Positions 36,595 to 44,563 of a DNA stretch of 64,000 bases are shown here, piece after piece. A program made the position numbers and the translations under genes. The notes below the pieces were generated by a model, which searched no databases, had not been told where the DNA came from, and was given only the letters and a program-made list of their open reading frames with translations. Source of the DNA: Paraburkholderia youngii (GTDB lineage Bacteria > Pseudomonadota > Gammaproteobacteria > Burkholderiales > Burkholderiaceae); contig NZ_JAALDK010000001.1 of assembly GCF_013366925.1 (NCBI RefSeq), positions 3,465,165 to 3,529,164 on the forward strand. Direction: 5' to 3'. The number at the start of each line of letters is the position of its first letter. Positions within the stretch are counted from its first letter, which is position 1.

Positions 36595-38046
36595 ATGGAT
36601 ATCCAGTCCGACCTCAGGCAACATGATCTGTTGATCGACGGCAAGCGCATGCCGCCAGGCACCGGCGAATATTCCGTCGATATCAACCCCGCGACCGAAG
36701 ATCCGATCGCGCTGGTCGCGCAAGGCAGCGCCGCCGACGTCGATGCCGCGGTGCGCGCGGCGCGCAGCGCTTTGAAGGTATGGAATTCGATTCGCGCCGC
36801 CGAACGCGGCCGGATCCTGCAACGGCTCGCGGGTCTGATGCGCGAGAACATGGAAGAACTCAGCGCGCTCGAAAGTCTCGACTGCGGCAAGCCGATTGCC
36901 GCGGTGATGCGTCAGGACGTGCCCGCCGCGATCGATACCGTCGAATACTACGCAGGCTGGTGCGACAAGATCAACGGCCAGGTGGTGCCGACGCGTCCCG
37001 ATGCATTGACCTATACGCTGCGCGAACCGGTCGGCGTGGTCGCTGCAATCGTGCCGTGGAATTTTCCGCTGATGATCGGCATGTGGAAGATCGCGCCCGC
37101 GCTCGCATGCGGTTGCACGCTGATCGTCAAGCCTGCCGAGATCACGCCGCTCACCGCGTTGCGCATCGGCGAGCTGGCGCTCGAAGCGGGTGTGCCGCCG
37201 GGCGTGCTCAATATCGTCACCGGCAAGGGTAGTGTGGTGGGTGACGCGCTGGTGTCGCATCCCGGTATCGACAAGGTCACGTTCACCGGTTCGCCTTCGG
37301 TCGGACGAGGCATCCTGCAGGGCGCGGCGGGCAACTTCAAACGCGTGACGCTGGAGCTCGGCGGCAAGTCGGCCAACGTGATCTTTGCCGATGCGAATCT
37401 CGACAATGCGGTGCGCGCCGCGGCGTCGGGCGTGTTCTTCAATACGGGGCAAGTGTGCTCCGCTGGGTCGCGGATACTCGCGCATCGTGACGTGTATGAC
37501 GAAGTGGTCGAGCGTCTGGCTACGCGCGCGAAGTCGATCAAGGTCGGCGATCCGTCGCTGCGCGAAACGTCGATGGGACCGCTGATTTCGGCCGCGCAGA
37601 TGAAAACCGTGTTGAGCTATGTCGACACAGGTCGCTCGGAAGGCGCGTCGCTCGTGACGGGTGGCGCGCGCGTCGGCAATCGCGGCTTTTTCGTCGAGCC
37701 CACCGTGTTCGCGAATGTCGAGCACGAGATGCGCATTTCGCAGGAAGAAATCTTCGGGCCCGTGGCAAGCGTGATTCGGTTCGATGACGAAGCGGACGCG
37801 GTCCGCATCGCCAATGGCACATCGTATAGTCTCGCGGCCGGCGTATGGAGCGCTGACCTGAGCCGCGTGCATCGCGTGGCGCGCGACCTGAAGGCGGGCA
37901 CGGTGTGGATCAATACTTACGGCTATACGGATGTGCGTTTGCCGTGGGGTGGTGCTGGCGATTCGGGCTTCGGTCGCGAGCATGGCGATGTCGCGATCGA
38001 GAACTTCACTGAACCGAAAGCGGTGTGGGTGGCGATCGATCAATAG
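36595..38046 (+). CDS. NAD(P)-dependent aldehyde dehydrogenase
   Basis: A 483-residue ALDH. The active-site glutamate is in LELGGKSANV, the nucleophilic cysteine in FFNTGQVCSAGSR, the cofactor site includes VPWNFPL and FTGSPSVGRG, and the C terminus has EEIFGPV and SGFGREHG. It looks like the betaine-aldehyde/phenylacetaldehyde branch, but substrate cannot be fixed. Two ATGs (36592, 36595) follow AAGGAG; the second has the better spacing. Its place after oxlT-LysR suggests oxidation of an aldehyde made in the island, for example by the ThDP lyase (inference). Confidence 0.9.
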   Translation: MDIQSDLRQHDLLIDGKRMPPGTGEYSVDINPATEDPIALVAQGSAADVDAAVRAARSALKVWNSIRAAERGRILQRLAGLMRENMEELSALESLDCGKPIAAVMRQDVPAAIDTVEYYAGWCDKINGQVVPTRPDALTYTLREPVGVVAAIVPWNFPLMIGMWKIAPALACGCTLIVKPAEITPLTALRIGELALEAGVPPGVLNIVTGKGSVVGDALVSHPGIDKVTFTGSPSVGRGILQGAAGNFKRVTLELGGKSANVIFADANLDNAVRAAASGVFFNTGQVCSAGSRILAHRDVYDEVVERLATRAKSIKVGDPSLRETSMGPLISAAQMKTVLSYVDTGRSEGASLVTGGARVGNRGFFVEPTVFANVEHEMRISQEEIFGPVASVIRFDDEADAVRIANGTSYSLAAGVWSADLSRVHRVARDLKAGTVWINTYGYTDVRLPWGGAGDSGFGREHGDVAIENFTEPKAVWVAIDQ

Positions 38047-38059
38047 CGGCGGATGTGAA

Positions 38060-38090
38060 AAAGGATCGGATGCATGGCATCCGATCCTTT
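38060..38090. terminator. Bidirectional terminator
   Basis: A perfect 14-bp stem (38060-38073 with 38077-38090), three-base loop, with A runs on the left and T runs on the right. It serves the convergent aldehyde dehydrogenase and reductase genes. Confidence 0.8.
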
Positions 38091-38123
38091 CGGTCGTGGT
38101 GCAAAACGAAAAGGACTATCTGG

Positions 38124-39101
38124 TCAATTACCCTGTAAAGCCATCTTCTCGCGCAATTTGATCAGTGCGAGCACGACGTCGATGGTGGGTGTCGGTTCGG
38201 CAACGAGTCGGCCCATTTCCTGCACGACGGTCAGCAAAGGATCGATTTCCATCGGCCTGCGGTTCTCGAGATCGACGAGCGTCGACGTCTTGTGCGCACC
38301 GACCGCGCCCGCGCCATCAATACGCCTTTCCACGTCCACACGAAAGTGCACGCCGAACTGTTCCGCGATTCGCTTCGCTTCGAGCATCATCGTGCGTGAA
38401 ACCGCCCGCGTGCCCGGGTCGCTCGTGAGGACATCGAGCGTTGCATGCGTCAATGCGCTAATCGGGTTGAAGCACAGGTTGCCCCACAGCTTGAGCCAGA
38501 TCTCGTCGCGAATGTTGTCGCGAATCGGCGCTTCGAAGCCGGCTGCCTGCATGATCTCGTGCAATTGCTGAATGCGCGGGGTGCGTTCGCCACTCGGTTC
38601 GCCGATCGGGAACTTCTTGCCGTACACGTGTTTGATCACCCCCGGTTCGACGATTTCCGCCGCCGGATAGAGTACGCAGCCAATCGCGCGCTCGGGACCG
38701 AGCTTGGTCCACTGCGAACCGTCGGGGTCGACGCTCGCAAGGCGAGTACCGGCAAAGCGTCCGCCATGCTGATAGAAGTACCAATACGGAATGCCGTTGA
38801 CGCCGGTAACGATCGCTGTGTGCTTGCCGAGCAGTGGCTGCATCGAATCGACCACGCCGGGCAGCGAATGCGCCTTCAGCGTGACGATGACGACGTCCTG
38901 AACGCCGAGTTCGCTTGGGTCTGAAGTACAGCGCACCGGCGCGCTGAATGTTTCGCCATCCATGATGAGGCGCGCGCCGTGCTCACGCATGGCCGCCAGA
39001 TGCGGGCCGCGCGCAATGAAGCTGACGTCCGCGCCGGCGCGCGCCAATTGCACGCCCATTAAACCGCCAATCGCTCCCGCTCCGAAGATGCAGATCTTCA
39101 T
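38124..39101 (-). CDS. 2-dehydropantoate 2-reductase family protein
   Basis: A 325-residue PanE/ApbA-family oxidoreductase. The N terminus KICIFGAGAIGGLMGVQLARAG is the NADP-binding Rossmann motif; the catalytic lysine is probably in LWLKLWGNLCFNP (E-I-W-L-K-L-W-G-N). Starts at the ATG at 39101 with GGAGCG in front. Many Burkholderia carry several PanE paralogues in catabolic clusters that reduce other 2-keto acids, so pantothenate synthesis is not implied. A copy of the 13-bp word lies 102 bp upstream, tying it to the LysR/oxlT region. Confidence 0.85.
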   Translation of the reverse strand: MKICIFGAGAIGGLMGVQLARAGADVSFIARGPHLAAMREHGARLIMDGETFSAPVRCTSDPSELGVQDVVIVTLKAHSLPGVVDSMQPLLGKHTAIVTGVNGIPYWYFYQHGGRFAGTRLASVDPDGSQWTKLGPERAIGCVLYPAAEIVEPGVIKHVYGKKFPIGEPSGERTPRIQQLHEIMQAAGFEAPIRDNIRDEIWLKLWGNLCFNPISALTHATLDVLTSDPGTRAVSRTMMLEAKRIAEQFGVHFRVDVERRIDGAGAVGAHKTSTLVDLENRRPMEIDPLLTVVQEMGRLVAEPTPTIDVVLALIKLREKMALQGN

Positions 39102-39202
39102 GATGTCGCTCCGTGACGATGAAAAAGCCGTTCGCCCAATGCCGCATTGCACCACTTCGCGGCCGGTCACGGTTCGAGCATAAGGTGGAGCAACGAAAGC
39201 CG

Positions 39203-39215
39203 ATAGTTAAAGTTT
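39203..39215. promoter_or_regulatory. Shared 13-bp word, copy 3
   Basis: ATAGTTAAAGTTT, identical to the copy at 32779, upstream of the reductase gene. A second AT-rich stretch, TTAGCTATTCGTTATG, follows within 20 bases. Confidence 0.45.
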
Positions 39216-39257
39216 CTCCGTCGATGTATTAGCTATTCGTTATGAAACGGCCTCACC

Positions 39258-39878
39258 TCAGGCACGCCGAACCAGCAGAAAACTCACGCCGATCGCAGCG
39301 AGAAAGCCGCCGCAGCAGCGATTGAACCAGCGGCGGATCTTCGCGCGCATCAGCCACTTGCCGAGATACATACCGGCCCACGAATACAGGGCGATCGCGA
39401 CCCATTCGAGTACCAGGAAGCTCGCGCCGAGCGCGGCGAATTGCGGCAGTATCGGTTGCGCGACGTCGACGAATTGCGGCAGAAACGCGGTAAAAACCAG
39501 AATTGCCTTCGGATTGCCGGCCGCGACGAAGAACTCGTGCCGCGCAATACGCGTGAGCGCGGCTTCCTGGGGTTGCGATGTATCGATGGCGGGCGCGTCG
39601 CTGCGCCACAGCTGGACCGCGAGCCAGATCAGATAAGCGGCGCCCGCGAGTTTGATCGTCAGAAAGATCCACTCGGACGCATGCAGCACGACGGCGAGAC
39701 CGGTCGCGGCGAGCGCCAGCATCATCGCGAAGGCGAGCAGCCGGCCGCTGCCGCCGACGAATGCCTTGATGAAGCCATGCCGTGCGGCGACGTTGATCGA
39801 AAGCAGGTTATTGGGCCCGGGTGCGAGGTTGATGGCAAAGCAGGCGGGCAAGAAGAATAGCCAGGCGGTAAGGGACAT
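39258..39878 (-). CDS. LysE family exporter
   Basis: A 206-residue membrane protein with six helices. FALNLAPGPNNLLSIN-type opening (FAINLAPGPNN), GNPKAILVFTAFLPQFV in the middle and a short tail are typical of the LysE/RhtB family of amino-acid exporters. Single gene. A second, distinct member lies at 41502. Confidence 0.88.
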   Translation of the reverse strand: MSLTAWLFFLPACFAINLAPGPNNLLSINVAARHGFIKAFVGGSGRLLAFAMMLALAATGLAVVLHASEWIFLTIKLAGAAYLIWLAVQLWRSDAPAIDTSQPQEAALTRIARHEFFVAAGNPKAILVFTAFLPQFVDVAQPILPQFAALGASFLVLEWVAIALYSWAGMYLGKWLMRAKIRRWFNRCCGGFLAAIGVSFLLVRRA

Positions 39879-39986
39879 GACGGCTGCATTCCGAACGGGA
39901 GATCATGATGCATCGCGCGGAGGATCGCGCGCGATGCGTTACCGGGATTGTAGCGAAACCGCGCCGCGCTTCCGCCGGTCGGGTGT

Positions 39987-40568
39987 TCAGTTCACCGCCT
40001 TGATAAAGCCAGGGTCGCCGATCAATGTATCGACGCTGAGCTTGACCGTGTCTTCGATCGCGATCGTGTTGCTGGTGAATTTCGGCGACTTCTGCTTCAC
40101 GGTGCGCGTGGTCGTGTACATGACTTTCTGGGTCGCCGCATCGACGACCACGTAGTGCATCTTCAGCGTCCACAGCGCCGGCGAGCGCTTATCGTCCACC
40201 GTGAAGGCTTCGATGCTGCCGCTGAGCACGCGCTTGTTGTCGTCGATACGGAAACCGGCCACTCGCAGACTGTTCGCGACGCCATTGCGCACGACCAGGC
40301 TGACCTCGTCCTTCAAGACGAGCCCGGTCATCCCGGTGTTTTCGATGCGGTTCGGGGAGACATGACCGTCGTGCGCGGGCAGATACGCGAAGTCGCTTGC
40401 AGGGGCGACGCTGAGCGAGCCCGTGCCGTGGGTCTTCGGGTGCGTCGCGCTGGCGCTGCTGTTCAGGCCGAACCATGACCACGAGCACGCGGACAACAGC
40501 GTGGGCAGCAGCACGGCGCCGCAGCCCTTGAGCACGACGGATCTCAACGGCGAACGCGCAGCAGCCAT
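39987..40568 (-). CDS. Lipoprotein of unknown function
   Basis: A lipoprotein of about 193 residues from the ATG at 40568. This start gives a well-formed signal (MAAARSPLRSVVLKG…) with lipobox LLSAC, lipidated Cys28. The mature part has beta-rich character (VLKDEVSLVVRNGVAN, LWTLKMHYVVVDAA). Longer starts at 40640 and 40709 exist and would bury the lipobox deeper; no start has a good ribosome site. No named domain seen. Confidence 0.65.
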   Translation of the reverse strand: MAAARSPLRSVVLKGCGAVLLPTLLSACSWSWFGLNSSASATHPKTHGTGSLSVAPASDFAYLPAHDGHVSPNRIENTGMTGLVLKDEVSLVVRNGVANSLRVAGFRIDDNKRVLSGSIEAFTVDDKRSPALWTLKMHYVVVDAATQKVMYTTTRTVKQKSPKFTSNTIAIEDTVKLSVDTLIGDPGFIKAVN

Positions 40569-40745
40569 GCGGGAGAAAGCGGCGGTCGAAGTCAGAGGAG
40601 TTGCCCTTTTAAGTGGAGTCAGCCCGGTGAAGAACAGCATGGTAGCAGCGAACCTTGCGTCTGGCTGGCTAGCCCGGCCATCATAACGGGCCGCAATAGC
40701 GATGGACATCCGGACAACGCCCGAAGGGCGTTCGACCGCAGCCGC

Positions 40746-41387
40746 TCAGAAAAAGCCCGCCTTTCCCTGCGTGATATCGGTCAACGTTGCCTTGGCGCCG
40801 TCGAGCGCATTGACGGGCACGCGCATCGTCATCTTCACCAGCATGCCGTAGGCGCTGTCCACCAGTGCATAGCCTTCGGCGTCCATCCAACGACGGACTT
40901 TGGCTTCGTCGGCATAACTGACTTCGACGCCCAGCGAAACCTGGGCAATCCTCTCGACGCGCGGCGCGTCGAGCAGCGCGGACGCGATCGCATCGGTGTA
41001 CGCCCGCACCAGACCGCCCGCGCCGAGCTTCACACCACCGTAATAGCGCACGACGGCCGCGAGCACGCCATCCAGATCGTGATGCCGCAGCACTTCGAGA
41101 ATCGGCCGACCGGCGGTGCCGGACGGTTCGCCGTCGTCGGACATGCCGGATTGGCCGCCCGCGAGCAGCGCCCAGCACACATGCGTCGCGGCCGGATGTT
41201 CGTCGCGCAGACGCTGCAATTCGGCCATCGCGGCATCGCGATCGGCGACCGGGAGCGCATACGCGATGAAGCGGCTCTTGCGAATCTCGAGTTCCGCGCT
41301 CAGCGGCGCGGGCAGGGTATAGGTGGGCAAGGCGGAAACGTCGGTGGATGAAAGAAAGCATGCGGTACGCGCCGCGATGTCGGACAT
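40746..41387 (-). CDS. yigZ: YigZ/IMPACT family protein
   Basis: A 213-residue protein of the UPF0029/IMPACT family. Conserved blocks are IRKSRFIAYALPV, MSDDGEPSGTAGRPIL and VVRYYGGVKLGAGGLVRAY, followed by a ferredoxin-like C-terminal domain. Family members bind translation factors or ribosomes (IMPACT antagonises GCN1); the bacterial role is unsettled. Divergent from a LysE gene. Confidence 0.92.
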   Translation of the reverse strand: MSDIAARTACFLSSTDVSALPTYTLPAPLSAELEIRKSRFIAYALPVADRDAAMAELQRLRDEHPAATHVCWALLAGGQSGMSDDGEPSGTAGRPILEVLRHHDLDGVLAAVVRYYGGVKLGAGGLVRAYTDAIASALLDAPRVERIAQVSLGVEVSYADEAKVRRWMDAEGYALVDSAYGMLVKMTMRVPVNALDGAKATLTDITQGKAGFF

Positions 41388-41501
41388 GGTAACGGATCGT
41401 CCACGCGAGCGAGGCGCCGAGGGCAGGTTCGCGGGTTCGACTACAATGGTCCGCTGAACGCGCGCCCATCATTTCGATGCTGCGCATCGCGAGGAGACGA
41501 C

Positions 41502-42128
41502 ATGCTTGACCTATCCACGTTGGGGACTTTCGTTGCCGTCGTGCTCGGGCTCTTTCTGATTCCTGGCCCGGCCGTGCTGCTGGTTTTGACGCGCACCATG
41601 CACGGTGGACGCAAGGCCGGCATTCTGACCGGTCTCGGCATCGCAGCCGGCGACTTCGTGCATACGCTGGGCGCCGCGGTTGGCCTCTCCGCGCTGCTGA
41701 TGACGTCCGCGCTCGCGTTCAATGCGGTGAAATTCGTCGGTGCCGCGTATCTCGTCTATCTGGGCATTCGCGCGTTGCGCGAAAAGCAGGCGAGTGCGCA
41801 TCTGCCGGTCGTCGCGCCGGTGTCGGGTTCGAAGGCGTTTTTGCAGGCGATTCCCGCCGAAGTGCTGAACCCGAAGACCGCGCTGTTTTTCCTCGCGTTT
41901 CTGCCGCAATTCGTACGGCCCGAGCATGGCTCGACGTTCCTGCAGTTCGCGACGCTCGGGCTGATTTTCGTTGCCATGAGCGCGCTTTACACGACGCTGA
42001 TCGTCCTGACGATGCGGCCATTGGGCAAACTCGTGAAGCGTTTGACGTGGTTGACGCGCTGGCAGAACAAGCTCATCGGCGTGCTGTTCATTTCGCTTGG
42101 CCTGCGCGTGGCGGTGCAAACACGCTGA
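41502..42128 (+). CDS. LysE family exporter
   Basis: A 208-residue six-helix exporter. LFLIPGPAVLLVLTRTMHGG and EVLNPKTALFFLAFLPQFV are typical of LysE/RhtB proteins. GAGGAGACG precedes the ATG. It lies 41 bp before the isomerase-like gene and may be co-transcribed with it. Confidence 0.9.
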   Translation: MLDLSTLGTFVAVVLGLFLIPGPAVLLVLTRTMHGGRKAGILTGLGIAAGDFVHTLGAAVGLSALLMTSALAFNAVKFVGAAYLVYLGIRALREKQASAHLPVVAPVSGSKAFLQAIPAEVLNPKTALFFLAFLPQFVRPEHGSTFLQFATLGLIFVAMSALYTTLIVLTMRPLGKLVKRLTWLTRWQNKLIGVLFISLGLRVAVQTR

Positions 42129-42169
42129 GGGTCGATGCGCGACTGGCACGCGCGATTCAGGAGACCGCG

Positions 42170-42799
42170 ATGAATGAAGGCTCAACCTCGACGGCGCGCG
42201 CGCTCGAGTTCTGGTTCGACTTCGGCAGCAACTACAGCTATCTGAGCATGATGCGGGTCGAAGCGTTGGCGGCCGCGCGCAACGTGACGATCGTCTGGCG
42301 GCCGTTTCTGCTCGGCCCGGTATTTCGCCAGCTTGGGTTCGAGAACTCGCCCTTCGTATTGCAGAAAGAAAAAGGCGCATACGTGTGGAAAGACATGGAG
42401 CGTCAATGCCGCAAATACGGCCTTGCGCTCACGCGTCCCAGCACGTTTCCGCGCGCGGCGCTTCTCGCGATGCGCATCGCGCTGCTGGGTGCGAACGAGG
42501 CGTGGATCGGCGCCTGGTGCCGCCAGATCATGCAGTTGAATTTCGTCGGCGACCGCGACATCGGCTCGATCGACGTCGTCAGCGAAGCGCTCGACTCGCT
42601 TGGCTTACCCGTGCAGAGCGTGATCGACGCCGCGCAAAGCGACGCGAACAAGCTCCGTTTGCGCGAGCAGACCGAACGGGCCATCAGCAAGGGCATCTTC
42701 GGTGCGCCGACGTTTTTTGTCGGCGGCGAGATGTTCTGGGGAAATGACAGGCTGGAGGACGCGTTGGACTACTGCGACACGATCGCGGCGCGCCAATGA
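42170..42799 (+). CDS. DsbA-fold isomerase (2-hydroxychromene-2-carboxylate isomerase-like)
   Basis: A 209-residue protein of the DsbA/kappa-GST fold without the CxxC pair. The serine at the start of helix 1 (FDFGSNYSYL) takes its place, as in hydroxychromene-carboxylate isomerase and kappa glutathione transferases. FGAPTFFVGGEMFWGNDRL carries the cis-proline and the C-terminal signature. The reaction is usually glutathione-dependent isomerisation of an aromatic degradation intermediate; no naphthalene genes are present, so the true substrate is unknown. CAGGAG precedes the ATG at 42170. Confidence 0.85.
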   Translation: MNEGSTSTARALEFWFDFGSNYSYLSMMRVEALAAARNVTIVWRPFLLGPVFRQLGFENSPFVLQKEKGAYVWKDMERQCRKYGLALTRPSTFPRAALLAMRIALLGANEAWIGAWCRQIMQLNFVGDRDIGSIDVVSEALDSLGLPVQSVIDAAQSDANKLRLREQTERAISKGIFGAPTFFVGGEMFWGNDRLEDALDYCDTIAARQ

Positions 42800-42815
42800 A
42801 CGTCGAACGGAGCGC

Positions 42816-43070
42816 TCAATCAGCCTGCTGACAGAAGCGCCGGCCCGGGACATGAGAGACCACGGCCTGAGCGATTTCGAGTGGAGTACTTTCGGCGGGA
42901 ACGACGCGGCGGCTCGATTCGGGCTCGTGCTTCATCGTCCATTCGACGAGGCGGTATGAACGGCCCCAAGGCTGTTGCAGCGGATCGGAGACCTTGCAGG
43001 AATGAATCTGGCGAGTCCATTGATGGCCGGGCATCGCACGCAGGTGTTCGACTACCATCTCTTCAACCAT
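42816..43070 (-). CDS. Small hypothetical protein, 84 residues
   Basis: A short gene with a very good ribosome site (AAGGAGGT, six bases before ATG 43070). The product has Trp-rich segments (PGHQWTRQIHSCKVSD, RSYRLVEWTMKHE) and ends in a cysteine-containing tail. No signal peptide, no known domain. It is convergent with the DsbA-fold gene. The strong site is the main reason to call it. Confidence 0.6.
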   Translation of the reverse strand: MVEEMVVEHLRAMPGHQWTRQIHSCKVSDPLQQPWGRSYRLVEWTMKHEPESSRRVVPAESTPLEIAQAVVSHVPGRRFCQQAD

Positions 43071-43414
43071 GATTTACCTCCTTCTTCTTGTGCGCGGGAC
43101 CATGCTCGGCCGCGTTGTCGGCACCCTTCAAGAAAAAACGCCGCCGATGTTCTGGCGGCTCAACAGGGGATGAAGTACATACTTGCAGCGAACAATTAAG
43201 CGAAACTTAAGAACCGCAATCATTACGCAAACGGATCTCGCAGCGTGTAAGCGAGTGCAAGCGAATGCAAACGAGCGTTGACAACGGCGGGCGCGCACGC
43301 CCGCATGCCGGCCGACGCGTCGCGAGCCTGCCCTCAAGACCCCGGCGGATCGGCCGTTATCAGTAGAGTTGGGGCGTCGACCCCGTTCGCCTTCAGGGCC
43401 GCCTTGCCGATACC
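43071..43414. other. Divergent intergenic region
   Basis: 344 bp between the 84-residue gene and the diguanylate cyclase gene. Nothing recognised besides the ribosome site at its left edge. Confidence 0.35.
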
Positions 43415-44530
43415 GTGACGAAACTCGCCCAAACGCCGCTTTCCGAGCGCCTTCGCTCGCTCGTCGACACCGTGCAGCACAACGAGCGCACGTTGCGGCG
43501 CTTCCAGAACGTCGAGTTGCATTTGATCGGCGCGCAGGATTTCGCGTCGTTTCTCGATACCTTGTTCAGCCATCTGCCGCGCGAGTTCGCTCTCGCGAAC
43601 GTGGTGCTGTGGCTCGACGACCGCGCGCCGATGCTGCTCGAACTGCTCGAGCCGGACAATCTGCAAGCGCTCGACCATGCACAGCTGAAGACCTCGCGCG
43701 AGGGTGGTCTCATCGCGCGGTCTTTGTGCGAGGACGATCGGCCGTGGCTCGGCCGCCCTGACGAGCTCGACGGCGACGCGCGCCGCGCGTTCTTTGGCGC
43801 CGTGCCGGCCCAAGTGCCGGCCAGCGCGATCCTGCTGCCGCTCGCCGCGGGCAAGAACGTCAGCGGCTATCTATGCCTCGGCAGCGACGACCCCGCGCGC
43901 TTCGGCGCGGGCATGGCCACCGACATCCTGGAGCGCTTCGCGAGCATCGTCACCGCGAGTCTCGACAACGTCGCGCATCGCGAGCGGCTCAAGCAACTCG
44001 GCATGACCGATGCGCTGACCGGCCTCGCGAATCGCCGCTATTTCGACGAGCGGCTGCGCGAGGAGTTGATGCGCGCGGTCCGTTATCGCGCGCCGGTCGC
44101 GTGTCTGTTCATCGATATCGACGGTTTCAAACGCATCAACGATAGCCACGGCCATCAGATCGGCGACCGCGCGCTCGCGGCGGTGGCGGCCTGCGTGCGA
44201 CAGCAGGTGCGCCTTGGCGACACCGTCGCGCGCTATGGCGGCGAGGAGTTCGCCGCGCTGCTGCAAGGCGATCGCAGCGACGCGCTGGCCGTCGCCGAGC
44301 GCGTGCGGCGGGCAGTCGAGAATCTCGACGTGCGCGACGTGCACGGCGAGCGCATCGCGTTGTCGGTGTCGATCGGCGTGGCCGCGCGCGTGGTCGCGGG
44401 CAGCCCGGCCGACGCGATGTCGCTCGGTCAGACGATGATGGACGAGGCCGATCGCGCGATGTATCAGGCCAAGCGCAACGGCCGCAATCGCATCGAGACG
44501 CACGCCGATGCGCTCGATGAGCAGGGCTGA
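43415..44530 (+). CDS. Diguanylate cyclase with DUF484/GAF-like sensor
   Basis: A 371-residue soluble protein. Residues 1-190 resemble the DUF484 family of GAF-like domains (RLRSLVDTVQHNERTLRRFQ, then LPLAAGKNVSGYLCLGS). Residues 200-365 are a GGDEF domain: MTDALTGLANRRYF, FIDIDGFKRINDSHGH, and the active-site motif GGEEF. RLGD five residues before GGEEF fits the product-inhibition I-site RxxD. So it should make cyclic di-GMP and be feedback-inhibited. The start is GTG; no ATG lies near. Confidence 0.9.
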   Translation: MTKLAQTPLSERLRSLVDTVQHNERTLRRFQNVELHLIGAQDFASFLDTLFSHLPREFALANVVLWLDDRAPMLLELLEPDNLQALDHAQLKTSREGGLIARSLCEDDRPWLGRPDELDGDARRAFFGAVPAQVPASAILLPLAAGKNVSGYLCLGSDDPARFGAGMATDILERFASIVTASLDNVAHRERLKQLGMTDALTGLANRRYFDERLREELMRAVRYRAPVACLFIDIDGFKRINDSHGHQIGDRALAAVAACVRQQVRLGDTVARYGGEEFAALLQGDRSDALAVAERVRRAVENLDVRDVHGERIALSVSIGVAARVVAGSPADAMSLGQTMMDEADRAMYQAKRNGRNRIETHADALDEQG

Positions 44531-44563
44531 TCGAGCGGCGCCAACACCAACACTAACTGCGCG

